Made by a program: the position numbers and the translations under genes. A stretch of DNA of 52,126 nt, from positions 1 through 52,126 of the forward strand of contig NZ_JACDOH010000012.1 of assembly GCF_017656155.1 (NCBI RefSeq), given 5' to 3'. Shown here piece after piece: positions 17,158 through 24,998 of the stretch. The stretch is from Thermosyntropha sp. GTDB taxonomy: Bacteria > Bacillota > Syntrophomonadia > Syntrophomonadales > Syntrophomonadaceae. The notes below the pieces were generated by a model. It was not told where the DNA came from. It made no database searches and saw nothing but the letters and a program-made list of their open reading frames with translations. Each line of letters starts with the position of its first letter. Position 1 is the first letter of the stretch.

Positions 17158-17263
17158 TTAGTTCTCCTTACCTTTTGTGTCCCGCTGTTAAGATTTTTAA
17201 CAGACTGCATTTTGTTGGACTAAAGATATAAATTATACCTTTTTGGGGTAAATTGGTTTTATC

Positions 17264-17366
17264 CCTTTTCTAAAACACGGGAGGCATAGCTGTTTTCGCC
17301 TATACCCATTGGCCCGGAAACCGTAGTGTTAAACCTTGGGTTTACAGGGCTCGGAGAACAAAAGTA
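17264..17366 (-). promoter_or_regulatory. Moco-type riboswitch, downstream copy
   Basis: Read on the minus strand this holds, in order, CTCCGAGC, a P3-like stem (TAAACC/GGTTTA), GCCAATGGG, an ATAG/CTAT hairpin, then GCCTCCCGTGTTTT. These are the conserved blocks I associate with the molybdenum/tungsten cofactor RNA motif. Presence of the P3 stem favours the Mo form over the W form. The same blocks recur in the second copy upstream. What follows in its transcript is a short open frame and a terminator, not a recognised molybdenum gene. Confidence 0.68.
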
Positions 17367-17379
17367 TGCGGTTTTAAAC

Positions 17380-17426
17380 AAAATAAAAAAGACAGGTGTT
17401 TTGGAAAAGAACAGTACACACCTGTC
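17380..17426 (-). terminator. Riboswitch-associated intrinsic terminator (expression platform)
   Basis: On the minus strand GACAGGTGT (17426-17418) pairs with ACACCTGTC (17399-17391), followed by six T. The loop carries CTTTTCCAAAACAC, which can instead pair with GTGTTTTGGAAAG at the 3' edge of the upstream riboswitch. Terminator and antiterminator therefore exclude each other, as expected of an expression platform. Confidence 0.75.
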
Positions 17427-17451
17427 CTAGGAACTTCATCATAAAAAACTC

Positions 17452-17555
17452 CTTTCCAAAACACGGGAGGCATAGCTGTTTCCAACTATACCCATTGGCT
17501 TAATTACCTTGGTTAAAAACTTTAGGTAAGAAAGCTCGGAGTTAAATATTTTATT
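17452..17555 (-). promoter_or_regulatory. Moco-type riboswitch, upstream copy
   Basis: The minus strand shows CTCCGAGC, a short TACC/GGTA stem, GCCAATGGG, an ATAGTT/AGCTAT hairpin with a GGAAAC loop, and GCCTCCCGTGTTTTGG. The blocks GCCAATGGGTATAG and AGCTATGCCTCCCGTG are identical in the other copy 90 bp away, while the P3 region differs. Conserved core with variable stems is what is expected of a structured RNA. A promoter lies just ahead of it and a terminator just behind. Confidence 0.72.
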
Positions 17556-17561
17556 GTAAGT

Positions 17562-17590
17562 ATATTACCATATGTTGTTAACAAAATCAA
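17562..17590 (-). promoter_or_regulatory. Promoter for the tandem riboswitch transcript
   Basis: On the minus strand TTGATT (17590-17585) and TAATAT (17567-17562) are separated by exactly 17 bases. Transcription would start close to 17555, right at the 5' edge of the first riboswitch. Confidence 0.7.
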
Positions 17591-17814
17591 CGGGATGATT
17601 TTAATTTTTGCAGGATATTTTCAAATCACTTTTTCTAATTTTTGCTTTACAGATGTGATGTCATCAAGCAGGTTGTGATTTAGTTTTTTAATAAATCTTT
17701 CAAAAGTCCAATAGACCTGCTTTTATTGTTTTGTTGGATATTGGTTTACTTTTAGGATTTAGTAAAGTGGAGGAAAACTTCTATGAAAAAATTAGGAGCT
17801 ATTATAAAGATTTT

Positions 17815-18213
17815 TTAAGCTTCTATTATTGCCATGGTGCAGCGGGATATACATATTAAGTTTTCTTCTTCGTCATATATTTTTATATCCCATATAATGG
17901 TTCTTTTTCCTATATGGAGCGGAACTCCGATTGCTTTTACTACTCCCTTGCTTACGCTGCGGACATGATTGGCATTTATTTCCAAACCTACTGCCCGGTG
18001 GGTTGCAGCATTGATGAACTGATAGCTGCCCGCTGAGGCAACAGTTTCAGCTAATACTAAAGACACTCCCCCGTGCATTATTTTAAATGGCTGGTAAACT
18101 TTAGGGCCTACCGGCATTACGGCAACTACTCTTTCAGGTGTAAATTCGGTTATTCTTATGTCTAAGGTTTCCAATACTGTGCCTTTAATATCAAAAGGGG
18201 TTTTATCGATCAT
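17815..18213 (-). CDS. PaaI/YbgC-like hotdog-fold thioesterase
   Basis: This 132-residue protein has the PaaI-type hotdog pattern: MHGGVSLVLAETVASAGS in the central helix, where the HGG turn and the acidic residue of LAE form the active site, followed by GLEINANHVRSV and GKRTIIWDIKIYDEEENLI. It probably hydrolyses an acyl-CoA or aryl-CoA thioester in the cytoplasm; the substrate is not clear. The length is normal for the family. It is divergent from sdpR, and its stop codon lies 225 bp before the riboswitch promoter. Confidence 0.88.
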   Translation of the reverse strand: MIDKTPFDIKGTVLETLDIRITEFTPERVVAVMPVGPKVYQPFKIMHGGVSLVLAETVASAGSYQFINAATHRAVGLEINANHVRSVSKGVVKAIGVPLHIGKRTIIWDIKIYDEEENLICISRCTMAIIEA

Positions 18214-18328
18214 TATCTTTCTCCTCCTTCACCCTTATTGCTTTTATTTTACAGAATTTTCCGCAAAAGTTAAAGGGTTTTAAAAGAATTTGCTTTTTTA
18301 GATTTAATAGGTTACAATTTAATTAGAA

Positions 18329-18348
18329 ATTTAGATAATTTTCTAAAT
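18329..18348. promoter_or_regulatory. Inverted repeat over the sdpR promoter
   Basis: ATTTAG (18329-18334) and CTAAAT (18343-18348) form an inverted repeat that overlaps a -10 candidate GATAAT (18334-18339). The paired -35 is TTACAA at 18312-18317, with a spacer of 16. It is a fitting autorepression site for the SdpR-type regulator that follows. Confidence 0.4.
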
Positions 18349-18375
18349 ATCGAAATGATTATTGAGGAGATATTT

Positions 18376-18672
18376 ATGTCATTGAATAATGTGTTTAAGG
18401 CTTTATCAGATAATACAAGGCGAGAAATCCTGAAATTGCTGCAGGGGGGTGATCTTACGGCTGGAGAGATTGCCGAGCATTTTGCTATGACCAAACCCAG
18501 CATATCTCACCACTTGAATGTTTTGAAACAGGCTAACTTGGTGCAGGATGTACGAAAGGGGCAGAATATTTATTATTCACTTAACACAACAGTTTTTCAG
18601 GAAGTGGTTTGCTGGTTTTATGATTTTTTAGGATGCAGTGATGGGAGGAAAAATGATGGCGATGAAGGGTAA
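18376..18672 (+). CDS. sdpR: ArsR-family autorepressor, SdpR-like
   Basis: This 98-residue winged-helix repressor contains FKALSDNTRREILKLL and the recognition helix TKPSISHHLNVLKQANLV. No metal-binding cysteine pair is visible. It resembles SdpR of Bacillus, which represses the sdpRI immunity operon until SdpI sequesters it at the membrane. ATG at 18376 has GAGGAG upstream; the earlier ATG at 18355 lacks a site. A SdpI-like gene follows 29 bp downstream, which supports the assignment. No toxin gene (sdpC) is present nearby. Confidence 0.85.
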   Translation: MSLNNVFKALSDNTRREILKLLQGGDLTAGEIAEHFAMTKPSISHHLNVLKQANLVQDVRKGQNIYYSLNTTVFQEVVCWFYDFLGCSDGRKNDGDEG

Positions 18673-18701
18673 GACAGAAGAGAAAAGAAGGAGGAATATT
18701 C

Positions 18702-19379
18702 ATGAGGAAAGATGAAGAAAAGGCTTTAGAATGGGCAGATGTGAAGAGGGATTGGCCTTTGTGGGTTTTTATGGCCGGCCTTTTTATAGCAGCTTTTTTG
18801 TTATATCCGCATCTGCCGGAACAGGTTCCGAGACACTGGAATTTGCGTGGAGAAGTCGATGCTTATTATTCCCGCCGCCTCTATGGAGCTTTTTGTATGC
18901 CGGTGACGACTCTGGTTTTATATCTTATGCTTATTATTTTACCCCGGCTTGATCCTAAAAAAGAAAATTATTCCCGTTTTGCAGGTGCATATACTTTTAT
19001 ACGCTGGATGATGGTCTTGTTTTTCGGGGTATTTTACGGAGTAACTATTTTGGCGGCTTTGGGGTATAATTTGAATATGGCCATGGTAATCAAGATTATG
19101 ACAGCACTGGTTTTTATCATGATTGGAAACTTTATGGGGCAGTTCAGACATAATTATTTTGTAGGAATAAAGACGCCGTGGACTCTGGCTGATGAACAGG
19201 TATGGCAAAAGACCCACCGTTTGGGGGCTAAGGTGTGGGTGATAGGAGGGCTTTTCTGTTTGGCTTCGGCTTTTGTAAATGGTGGGCTGGGTATGATAAT
19301 TTTCTTGATTGCGGTTACAGTTATGGCCGGTTTGCCGGTGATTTATTCTTATCTGATTTTTACGAAACTTAAAGGATAA
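18702..19379 (+). CDS. sdpI: SdpI-family membrane protein (DUF1648)
   Basis: This 225-residue membrane protein has six hydrophobic segments. The N-terminal part shows the DUF1648 pattern LPEQVPRHWNLRGEVDAYYSR, and the later part the SdpI pattern NFMGQFRHNYFVGIKTPWTL. In Bacillus SdpI gives immunity to a killing peptide and captures SdpR; here the same pair of genes is present without a toxin, so a wider envelope-stress sensing role is equally possible. ATG follows AAGGAGGAA. It lies in one operon with sdpR, and hflX begins 21 bp after its stop. Confidence 0.85.
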   Translation: MRKDEEKALEWADVKRDWPLWVFMAGLFIAAFLLYPHLPEQVPRHWNLRGEVDAYYSRRLYGAFCMPVTTLVLYLMLIILPRLDPKKENYSRFAGAYTFIRWMMVLFFGVFYGVTILAALGYNLNMAMVIKIMTALVFIMIGNFMGQFRHNYFVGIKTPWTLADEQVWQKTHRLGAKVWVIGGLFCLASAFVNGGLGMIIFLIAVTVMAGLPVIYSYLIFTKLKG

Positions 19380-19400
19380 AAAACTTTTTGAGGAGATGAA

Positions 19401-20492
19401 GTGTTGAAAGATCAGATCAGGGAAAGGGCAATTTTGGTAGGAGTCAGGGATAAGAGAGAAGACGAATACAGGTTTAAAGCGAAGTTAAATGAACTTGAAG
19501 GTCTGGTTAAGGCAGCCGGGGGAGATGTTGTTGCTACCCTGATTCAGACCAGGGAAAGGCCCAGTTCGTCTATATATATCGGTAAGGGAAAGCTGGAAGA
19601 ACTTAAGCATCTACGGTCCGTGCTAAATCCGGATTTGATAGTTTTTGACCGTGAGCTTTCTCCGGTGCAGATTAGAAATCTGGAGGAGGCTTTAGAGATT
19701 AAGATTGTAGACCGAACCCTTCTTATTTTAGACATTTTCAGCCAGCGTGCCCGCTCTAAGGAAGGTATATTACAGGTAGAACTGGCCAGACTTCAGTATA
19801 AGCTCCCCAGGTTGACCGGAAGAGGGAAAGAAATGAGCCGTTTAGGGGGAGGTATTGGAACTAGAGGAGCGGGAGAACAAAAGCTGGAGCTGGACAAAAG
19901 ACATATAAGAAGAAGGATACAGGAAATAAAGAAACAATTAGAACAGGTTAAAGATATGAGAAGGCTCCATCGCAAGAGAAGAGAACGGGCAGGGATAAAG
20001 GAAATTTCGCTGGTTGGTTATACCAATGCCGGAAAATCCAGCTTGTTTAATGTTTTGTGTCGGCATTTCCATATGAGTAAAAGCGAGCAGGTAGAGGCAG
20101 ATGATCGTCTATTCCAGACTTTAGATACTACGACCCGAAAGATAAGGCTGAATGATAAAAATGAAGTCCTTATAACTGATACGGTAGGTTTTATTCAGGA
20201 TTTGCCTCATCATTTGGTGGCTGCTTTTCGTTCTACACTTGAGGAAACTGTTTATGCAGATGTTTTGTTGCATGTTATTGACATTTCCGATCCTGAATAT
20301 ATTGATAAAATAGAAACGGTAGAAGGAGTTTTAGAAGATCTGGGAGTTGATAAGTCCAGAATAATTCCGGTATATAACAAAATTGATTTGGTAGATGATT
20401 TGTCGATGAAAAATGGCAGTGCGGCTTATGTTTCGGCCAAAACCGGGCAGGGACTTAACGAGCTGGCTTTAAAAATAGAGATGCGGCTTTAA
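19401..20492 (+). CDS. hflX: Ribosome-associated GTPase HflX
   Basis: This 363-residue protein has the HflX N-terminal domain (residues 1 to about 190, with RPSSSIYIGKGKLEEL and LGGGIGTRGAGEQKLELD). A basic coiled linker follows, then a GTPase domain: P-loop GYTNAGKSSLFN, switch/G3 DTVGFIQDLP, G4 NKID. HflX splits stalled or hibernating 70S ribosomes. GTG at 19401 or the following TTG at 19404 may start, both served by AGGAG at 19391. It lies 21 bp after sdpI and could be co-transcribed. A terminator-like hairpin overlaps its stop codon. Confidence 0.93.
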   Translation: MLKDQIRERAILVGVRDKREDEYRFKAKLNELEGLVKAAGGDVVATLIQTRERPSSSIYIGKGKLEELKHLRSVLNPDLIVFDRELSPVQIRNLEEALEIKIVDRTLLILDIFSQRARSKEGILQVELARLQYKLPRLTGRGKEMSRLGGGIGTRGAGEQKLELDKRHIRRRIQEIKKQLEQVKDMRRLHRKRRERAGIKEISLVGYTNAGKSSLFNVLCRHFHMSKSEQVEADDRLFQTLDTTTRKIRLNDKNEVLITDTVGFIQDLPHHLVAAFRSTLEETVYADVLLHVIDISDPEYIDKIETVEGVLEDLGVDKSRIIPVYNKIDLVDDLSMKNGSAAYVSAKTGQGLNELALKIEMRL

Positions 20493-20522
20493 AGGCGGGG
20501 TTTTCCCGCTTATTTATTTTTG
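20491..20522 (+). terminator. Terminator after hflX
   Basis: GCGGG (20495-20499) pairs with CCCGC (20505-20509), followed by TTATTTATTTTT. The short stem makes it a moderate terminator. Confidence 0.55.
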
Positions 20523-20547
20523 GATCTGGACATTTCGAAGCACAGCT

Positions 20548-20563
20548 TCTAAAATATTTTAGA
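20548..20563. promoter_or_regulatory. 16-bp palindrome upstream of the first LCP gene
   Basis: TCTAAAATATTTTAGA is perfectly self-complementary and ends 32 bp before the GTG start at 20596. GAAGC-ACA-GCTTC lies just ahead of it. It may be an operator or part of a leader hairpin; no regulator can be named. Confidence 0.35.
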
Positions 20564-20595
20564 CATCAAAAATGTGAAAGCTGGTGGATTAAATA

Positions 20596-21738
20596 GTGTA
20601 CAGGGCAAGGTTTTTAGTTTCTGTTCTGCTTGTTTTTATGGCAGCTTTTGGTTTGGGGGCTTTTATTGGTAAGCAGATTGATATAAGAAGCGGAGATGGG
20701 GCAGATGGTTTGTTGGGAAACCAGAGGATCGATGTGCTTATAATGGGAATAGATGCAAGACAAACCGAGCTTAATTCCCGCAGTGACACTATGATTTTGG
20801 CGAGCATTGACAAGGAAACTAAAAAAGTCGCTATGGTGTGGATACCGCGGGATACCAGAATAGAAGTAAAGCCGGGAGTATCAGCCAAGATAAACAGCGT
20901 AAATCTTCTTCGGGGACCTGAAGCGGCCTGTGAAATAGTAGGGGAGCTTTTAGGCTGTGAGGTTAGATATTATGTGATTGTAAATTTTGAAGGCTTCGCC
21001 AAGATAATTGATTCTTTAGGCGGAGTTAAGATTGATGTGGAAACTGATATGTATCATTATGACCCGGATCCTAATCTTAATATTAATTTATCTAAAGGAG
21101 AACAGGTGCTTAATGGCAAAGATGCCCTGCGTTATGTGCGCTATAGGGGAGGTCCGACGGCTGACATAGGAAGAACGGGAAGACAACAGAAGTTTGTTAA
21201 GGCTTTGGCTGAGCAGATGTTTAGTGGGGGCAATATTTTGAAGCTTCCCAAACTGGTTCCGCAGATAATGGAAAATGTCCGGACTAATATCCCTTTAAGT
21301 GAAGCTTTATATTTAGCAAAGCTAGCTAAAAAATTTGATTATTCTGCTATTATTACTCAGACTTTGCCGGGATATTCTTTTACCGACCCTAAAACTGGGG
21401 CTAGCTACTGGGAAGCAGATCGGGAGATTGCAAGAGGAATAATTGATGATTTGTTTAACGGTAAGACATATGAAGTTGCGCAGGATCCGCCTAACTGGAC
21501 GATAAGAAGAAGCAGGGGAGGAGAAATAACTTCTCATAGTTATAGTGATAATAATAATATGGAAACTTCACAAAGTGTTACTTCTATCCCTGAAAGTATT
21601 AATCCCGCCGATGAGCCTGAGATTAATGGTTTTTATTCTGATAATGTTGAAAATATTGTTCCAAATGAGGAAAATGAAGTTTTAAACAGTAATTCAAATG
21701 ATGATACCGTGGAAAATGACGGTTTATCTTCTCAGTAA
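20596..21738 (+). CDS. LCP-family (LytR-CpsA-Psr) cell-wall polymer ligase
   Basis: This 380-residue protein has one N-terminal membrane anchor (FLVSVLLVFMAAFGLGAFIG) and an extracytoplasmic LCP domain. The domain shows DVLIMGIDAR, SRSDTMILASID, IPRDTRI, the catalytic-site Arg-rich segment YVRYRGGPTADIGRTGRQQ, and SGASYW-like GASYWEADREI. LCP enzymes transfer lipid-linked glycopolymers such as teichoic acid or secondary wall polymer to peptidoglycan. The C-terminal 70 residues are acidic and Asn/Ser-rich, with low complexity. GTG at 20596 starts it; the ribosome site is weak. A paralogue follows directly. Confidence 0.88.
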   Translation: MYRARFLVSVLLVFMAAFGLGAFIGKQIDIRSGDGADGLLGNQRIDVLIMGIDARQTELNSRSDTMILASIDKETKKVAMVWIPRDTRIEVKPGVSAKINSVNLLRGPEAACEIVGELLGCEVRYYVIVNFEGFAKIIDSLGGVKIDVETDMYHYDPDPNLNINLSKGEQVLNGKDALRYVRYRGGPTADIGRTGRQQKFVKALAEQMFSGGNILKLPKLVPQIMENVRTNIPLSEALYLAKLAKKFDYSAIITQTLPGYSFTDPKTGASYWEADREIARGIIDDLFNGKTYEVAQDPPNWTIRRSRGGEITSHSYSDNNNMETSQSVTSIPESINPADEPEINGFYSDNVENIVPNEENEVLNSNSNDDTVENDGLSSQ

Positions 21739-21746
21739 AATGTTGC

Positions 21747-21779
21747 AAAGGCTTTTAATTGAGCCTTTCTATTTTTTGT
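21747..21779 (+). terminator. Terminator between the two LCP genes
   Basis: AAAGGCT (21747-21753) pairs with AGCCTTT (21762-21768), followed by CTATTTTTTG. Confidence 0.75.
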
Positions 21780-21867
21780 TGTTATAAAGTTATGTTAGTT
21801 ATAAAGGCATAAGGTATTTTAAAGTTTTGTTCAGCATATTTATTTAATCATCAGGTATTGTTTTGCA

Positions 21868-22761
21868 GTGAGAATAGATAAGATGAAAAAGATTAGAGAG
21901 CCCCGAATAATAATTGCGCTTATTCTGAGTCTTACTCTGCTCAGCGCAGTTGTAGATAAAAATTTTTATCCTTCTGTAGAAAGTCTGCTTAAGAAGGGTA
22001 AACCGGTAAATGTGCTTCTTTTGGGTATAGATGCCAGACCGGGCGAAAATATAGCACGCAGTGACGCGATAATACTGGTGAGTATTTATCCTGAGTATAG
22101 AAGGTTGGTTTTGCTTTCTATACCGCGGGACACCAGGATAATTTTGCGGAGACAGGCAAGAAAAATAAATATGATAACCCAGCTCTATGGCCCGGAGACT
22201 ACCTGCCGGGAAGTTAGCCGGTTCTTAGGAACAGATGTAAGGTATTATGTGCTGACTGACTTTAAGGGTTTTGAAAAGGTGGTAGACAGTTTAGGCGGGG
22301 TTTATGTCGATGTTGATGTAGAGATTTGTTGGTATTCGCAGAATGTCTTTATTAAAAAGGGGCCTCAGCGGTTAAATGGAAAAGAAGCTCTAGTTTATGC
22401 CAGATTCAGAGGAGGACCTGATGCTGATATAGGCCGCACCCAAAGGCAGCAAAGACTACTAATAGCTTTGGCAAGAACTATGAGAAAAAAAGAAAACCTT
22501 TTAAAGCTGCCTTCGGTTATAGCTGATATCAGCCAGTATGTCCGGACTAATTTATCTTTGTCTGATATGATTCATTTAGCTGATGCTGTGCGTATTATCA
22601 AAGAAGAAAATATCATAAATCAGACTTTACCCGGCCATCACTACTGGTGCCCTTATTCAGGAGCCAGCTACTGGATAGCTGATGAAGAAATAGCAAAAAG
22701 CATTCTATATGCGCTTTATAAAGGAGAAAGATTTGAAGTGTTTACCGAAATTGAATATTAA
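21868..22761 (+). CDS. Second LCP-family cell-wall polymer ligase
   Basis: This 297-residue paralogue of the upstream gene has a membrane anchor (IIIALILSLTLLSAVV). The LCP motifs follow in the same order: NVLLLGIDARPGE, ARSDAIILVSI, IPRDTRIIL, VYARFRGGPDADIGRTQRQQ and SGASYWIADEEIA. It lacks the acidic C-terminal tail. The role is transfer of a lipid-linked glycopolymer to the wall, with a substrate possibly different from that of its neighbour. GTG at 21868 or ATG at 21883 could start; neither has a clear ribosome site. A terminator separates it from the first copy, so the pair may be expressed differently. Confidence 0.87.
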   Translation: MRIDKMKKIREPRIIIALILSLTLLSAVVDKNFYPSVESLLKKGKPVNVLLLGIDARPGENIARSDAIILVSIYPEYRRLVLLSIPRDTRIILRRQARKINMITQLYGPETTCREVSRFLGTDVRYYVLTDFKGFEKVVDSLGGVYVDVDVEICWYSQNVFIKKGPQRLNGKEALVYARFRGGPDADIGRTQRQQRLLIALARTMRKKENLLKLPSVIADISQYVRTNLSLSDMIHLADAVRIIKEENIINQTLPGHHYWCPYSGASYWIADEEIAKSILYALYKGERFEVFTEIEY

Positions 22762-22766
22762 GAAAG

Positions 22767-23354
22767 TTATTTATTTTGGTAGAAATTGTTTCCATTTACC
22801 ATGCCTGCCGATATTACCATTTCAATTCCCCGGTCAACTCCTATATCTAATATGCGAACTTTGTCTTTAGGCATGATGATAAACCATCCAGAAGTAGGAT
22901 TTGGAGTAGTAGGGACAAATAAGGTGTAGACCTCTTCTTCCATAAAAGGTACTTCATCATTGGTAACAAAGGCCAGGGAATAAATTCCCGGCCGGGGGAA
23001 TTCGATTAGAGCAACCTGCCTGAAAGAGCTTTTTTCTTTAGAAAAAAGTGAACTGGTTATTCTTTTGACTGTACCATATATCTTACCTAGTAGTGGTATT
23101 TGAATAAAAAGATTTTCCCACCAGGTGATTATTTTTCGACCGGCTATATTGGTGGATATAAGACCAATAAGGATTACCAAGGTTATAGTTATGAGAAAAC
23201 CCAGACCTGGAATGGTATGGCCTATGTAATGTTTTAAGACAGGTGCTAGGATGCTGTCAACCGTCTTAAATATCCAGTAGATAAAATAGATGGATATTAC
23301 TAAAGGTAGAAGGGTAGCTAAACCTGCCAAAAATAATGATGCCAGCCTGCGCAT
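22767..23354 (-). CDS. DUF502-family membrane protein
   Basis: This 195-residue protein has two N-terminal membrane segments (LFLAGLATLLPLVISIYFIY and LITITLVILIGLISTN). A conserved soluble part follows, with PLLGKIYGTVKRI, VALIEFPRPGIYSLAFVT, FVPTTPNPTSGW and GVDRGIEMVISAG. This is the standard DUF502 arrangement. Its function is not established; it lies in the membrane with its C-terminal part most likely cytoplasmic. Its stop lies only 5 bp from the end of the convergent LCP gene. Confidence 0.88.
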   Translation of the reverse strand: MRRLASLFLAGLATLLPLVISIYFIYWIFKTVDSILAPVLKHYIGHTIPGLGFLITITLVILIGLISTNIAGRKIITWWENLFIQIPLLGKIYGTVKRITSSLFSKEKSSFRQVALIEFPRPGIYSLAFVTNDEVPFMEEEVYTLFVPTTPNPTSGWFIIMPKDKVRILDIGVDRGIEMVISAGMVNGNNFYQNK

Positions 23355-23387
23355 AGGAAGATTTCCCCCTTTGATAAGATTATACTT

Positions 23388-23906
23388 TTATATCATATCT
23401 GGTTTTTTTGAGTAATATTTTTCTTTATATATTTTAAAAGCGGTATTAAAAGAATTAAAGCCTAAATCATTTATTTCGCTTATATTTATTAAAGCTGCAC
23501 CTTCTGCATCATCTCCAGGTGTTGGTATTCCTGTATCTAGTTTTATATAATATATAAGGCTTATAATATCGCCATACATTGGGGTTTTGTTGTGAAATAC
23601 CCCGATCAGGTCTTCAATTCGGCCAGTCATGCCTGTTTCCTCTTTAAGCTCCCTAAGACAGCTTTCTTCCGGGGTTTCATCGAGCTCCATAAAACCGGAA
23701 GGGAAGGTCCATATTCCTTTTAAAGGTTCAATTCCTCTTTTTATAAGTAAAAGCTTGCCGTTTAGTTCAGCTATGGCTACAGTTGTAGGAAGGGGGTTTT
23801 CATAATATATAAAACCGCAGTTTGAACAGTACTGGCGGATTCTGCCGTACCGCAATCCTTGGTTGAGCTCTTTTGCGCACATAGGGCAATATTTATATTT
23901 TGGCAT
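23388..23906 (-). CDS. NUDIX hydrolase with N-terminal zinc ribbon
   Basis: This protein of about 172 residues starts with a zinc ribbon (CPMC at 7-10 and CSNC at 27-30) followed by a NUDIX domain. The box GFMELDETPEESCLRELKEE-TGM matches GX5EX7REUXEEXGU exactly. Such proteins hydrolyse nucleoside diphosphates linked to another group; NADH pyrophosphatases and ADP-ribose hydrolases share the zinc ribbon. The substrate is uncertain. ATG at 23906 is favoured over 23918 because AGGATG is then correctly spaced. Confidence 0.87.
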   Translation of the reverse strand: MPKYKYCPMCAKELNQGLRYGRIRQYCSNCGFIYYENPLPTTVAIAELNGKLLLIKRGIEPLKGIWTFPSGFMELDETPEESCLRELKEETGMTGRIEDLIGVFHNKTPMYGDIISLIYYIKLDTGIPTPGDDAEGAALINISEINDLGFNSFNTAFKIYKEKYYSKKPDMI

Positions 23907-24029
23907 ATAAAAACACATCCTATAGATTAAGATTAATACATATATGGAAAAATTTAAATTTTATCTTAAACGGTCTTTAATCACTATATTATAATTTAAC
24001 TATATTAATTTGCAAAGGGGATGAATAAA

Positions 24030-24767
24030 GTGGCAGATGTTATTGATTACAAGATTTACGGTGATGACATGCAGATTGTGGAAATCGAATTAGATCCAGG
24101 AGAAGGAGTCAGAGCTGAAGCCGGTGCTATGATGTATATGGATCAGGATATAAGGATGCAGACTGGTGCCGAAGGTGGTATTTTTAAAGGGTTTAAGCGT
24201 ATGATTACCGGAGAAAGTTTTTTTATAACTACTTTTATAAATGAAGGAAACCGCAGGCGGAGGGTAGCTTTTGGAGCACCTTATCCCGGTAAAATAATCC
24301 CGGTAGACCTTAAGGAATTTAGGGGAGAAATTATATGCCAAAAAGATGCGTTTTTATGTGCAGCCAAGGGAGTCGATGTAGACATTGCTTTTACCAAGAA
24401 GCTAGGAGCTGGTTTATTTGGAGGAGAAGGTTTTATCTTGCAAAGAATAAGCGGAGACGGCATGGCATTTATTCATGCTGGGGGAACTTTAATAAAGCGT
24501 GAACTTCAGCCAGGAGAAGTTATAAAATTGGATACAGGCTGTTTGGCTGCTATTTCATCCAGTATAGATTATGATATACAGTTTGTAGGAGGATTTAAAA
24601 ATGCTCTCTTTGGAGGGGAAGGACTCTTTTTAGCTTGCCTTAAAGGACCCGGAATTGTATATATGCAAAGTCTTCCCTTATCAAGACTGGCTGATCGGAT
24701 TGCAGCTGCAGCAAGATGGAAGCAAAAAGATGAAAATAGAGGAATAAATATAGGATTTGGCGATTAA
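24030..24767 (+). CDS. TIGR00266/AIM24-family protein
   Basis: This protein of about 245 residues contains the family features [19 protein letters not shown] near residue 20 and [14 protein letters not shown]. The Gly-rich [19 protein letters not shown] and the repeat-like [20 protein letters not shown] follow. It forms a beta-roll fold and occurs widely in bacteria and mitochondria. Its role is not settled. The GTG at 24030 is chosen because AAAGGGG lies ten bases ahead; the ATG at 24021 touches that site. It is followed by a terminator, so it is probably monocistronic. Confidence 0.85.
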   Translation: MADVIDYKIYGDDMQIVEIELDPGEGVRAEAGAMMYMDQDIRMQTGAEGGIFKGFKRMITGESFFITTFINEGNRRRRVAFGAPYPGKIIPVDLKEFRGEIICQKDAFLCAAKGVDVDIAFTKKLGAGLFGGEGFILQRISGDGMAFIHAGGTLIKRELQPGEVIKLDTGCLAAISSSIDYDIQFVGGFKNALFGGEGLFLACLKGPGIVYMQSLPLSRLADRIAAAARWKQKDENRGINIGFGD

Positions 24768-24794
24768 ATAAAATTAACGGAGCAGGTTTTTTAG

Positions 24795-24836
24795 AAAAAA
24801 CGGGGTTTAGCCTAATGGGTTAGCCCTGTTTTTTTA
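24795..24836 (+). terminator. Terminator after the AIM24-family gene
   Basis: AAAAAACGGGG (24795-24805) pairs, with one G-T wobble, with the CCCTGTTTTTT arm ending near 24835; T7 closes the arm. Confidence 0.75.
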
Positions 24837-24884
24837 ATTTATGGTAATTTCCGGATTAATTTTGTCGATTTTGATAAAAATAAC

Positions 24885-24912
24885 TTGATGATAGATGAAA
24901 ATAAAGTATAAT
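24885..24912 (+). promoter_or_regulatory. Promoter of the TRAP transporter operon
   Basis: TTGATG (24885-24890) and TATAAT (24907-24912) lie 16 bases apart, upstream of the TAXI gene at 24999. The 5' leader would be about 80 bases. Confidence 0.6.
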
Positions 24913-24998
24913 GATGGAGGATTGTGTTTTAGAAAAGGTGCCGGACAATTTAAGGGCAATATTGCAGGAAAGCTAGACTAATTTTAGGAGGGATTTCA

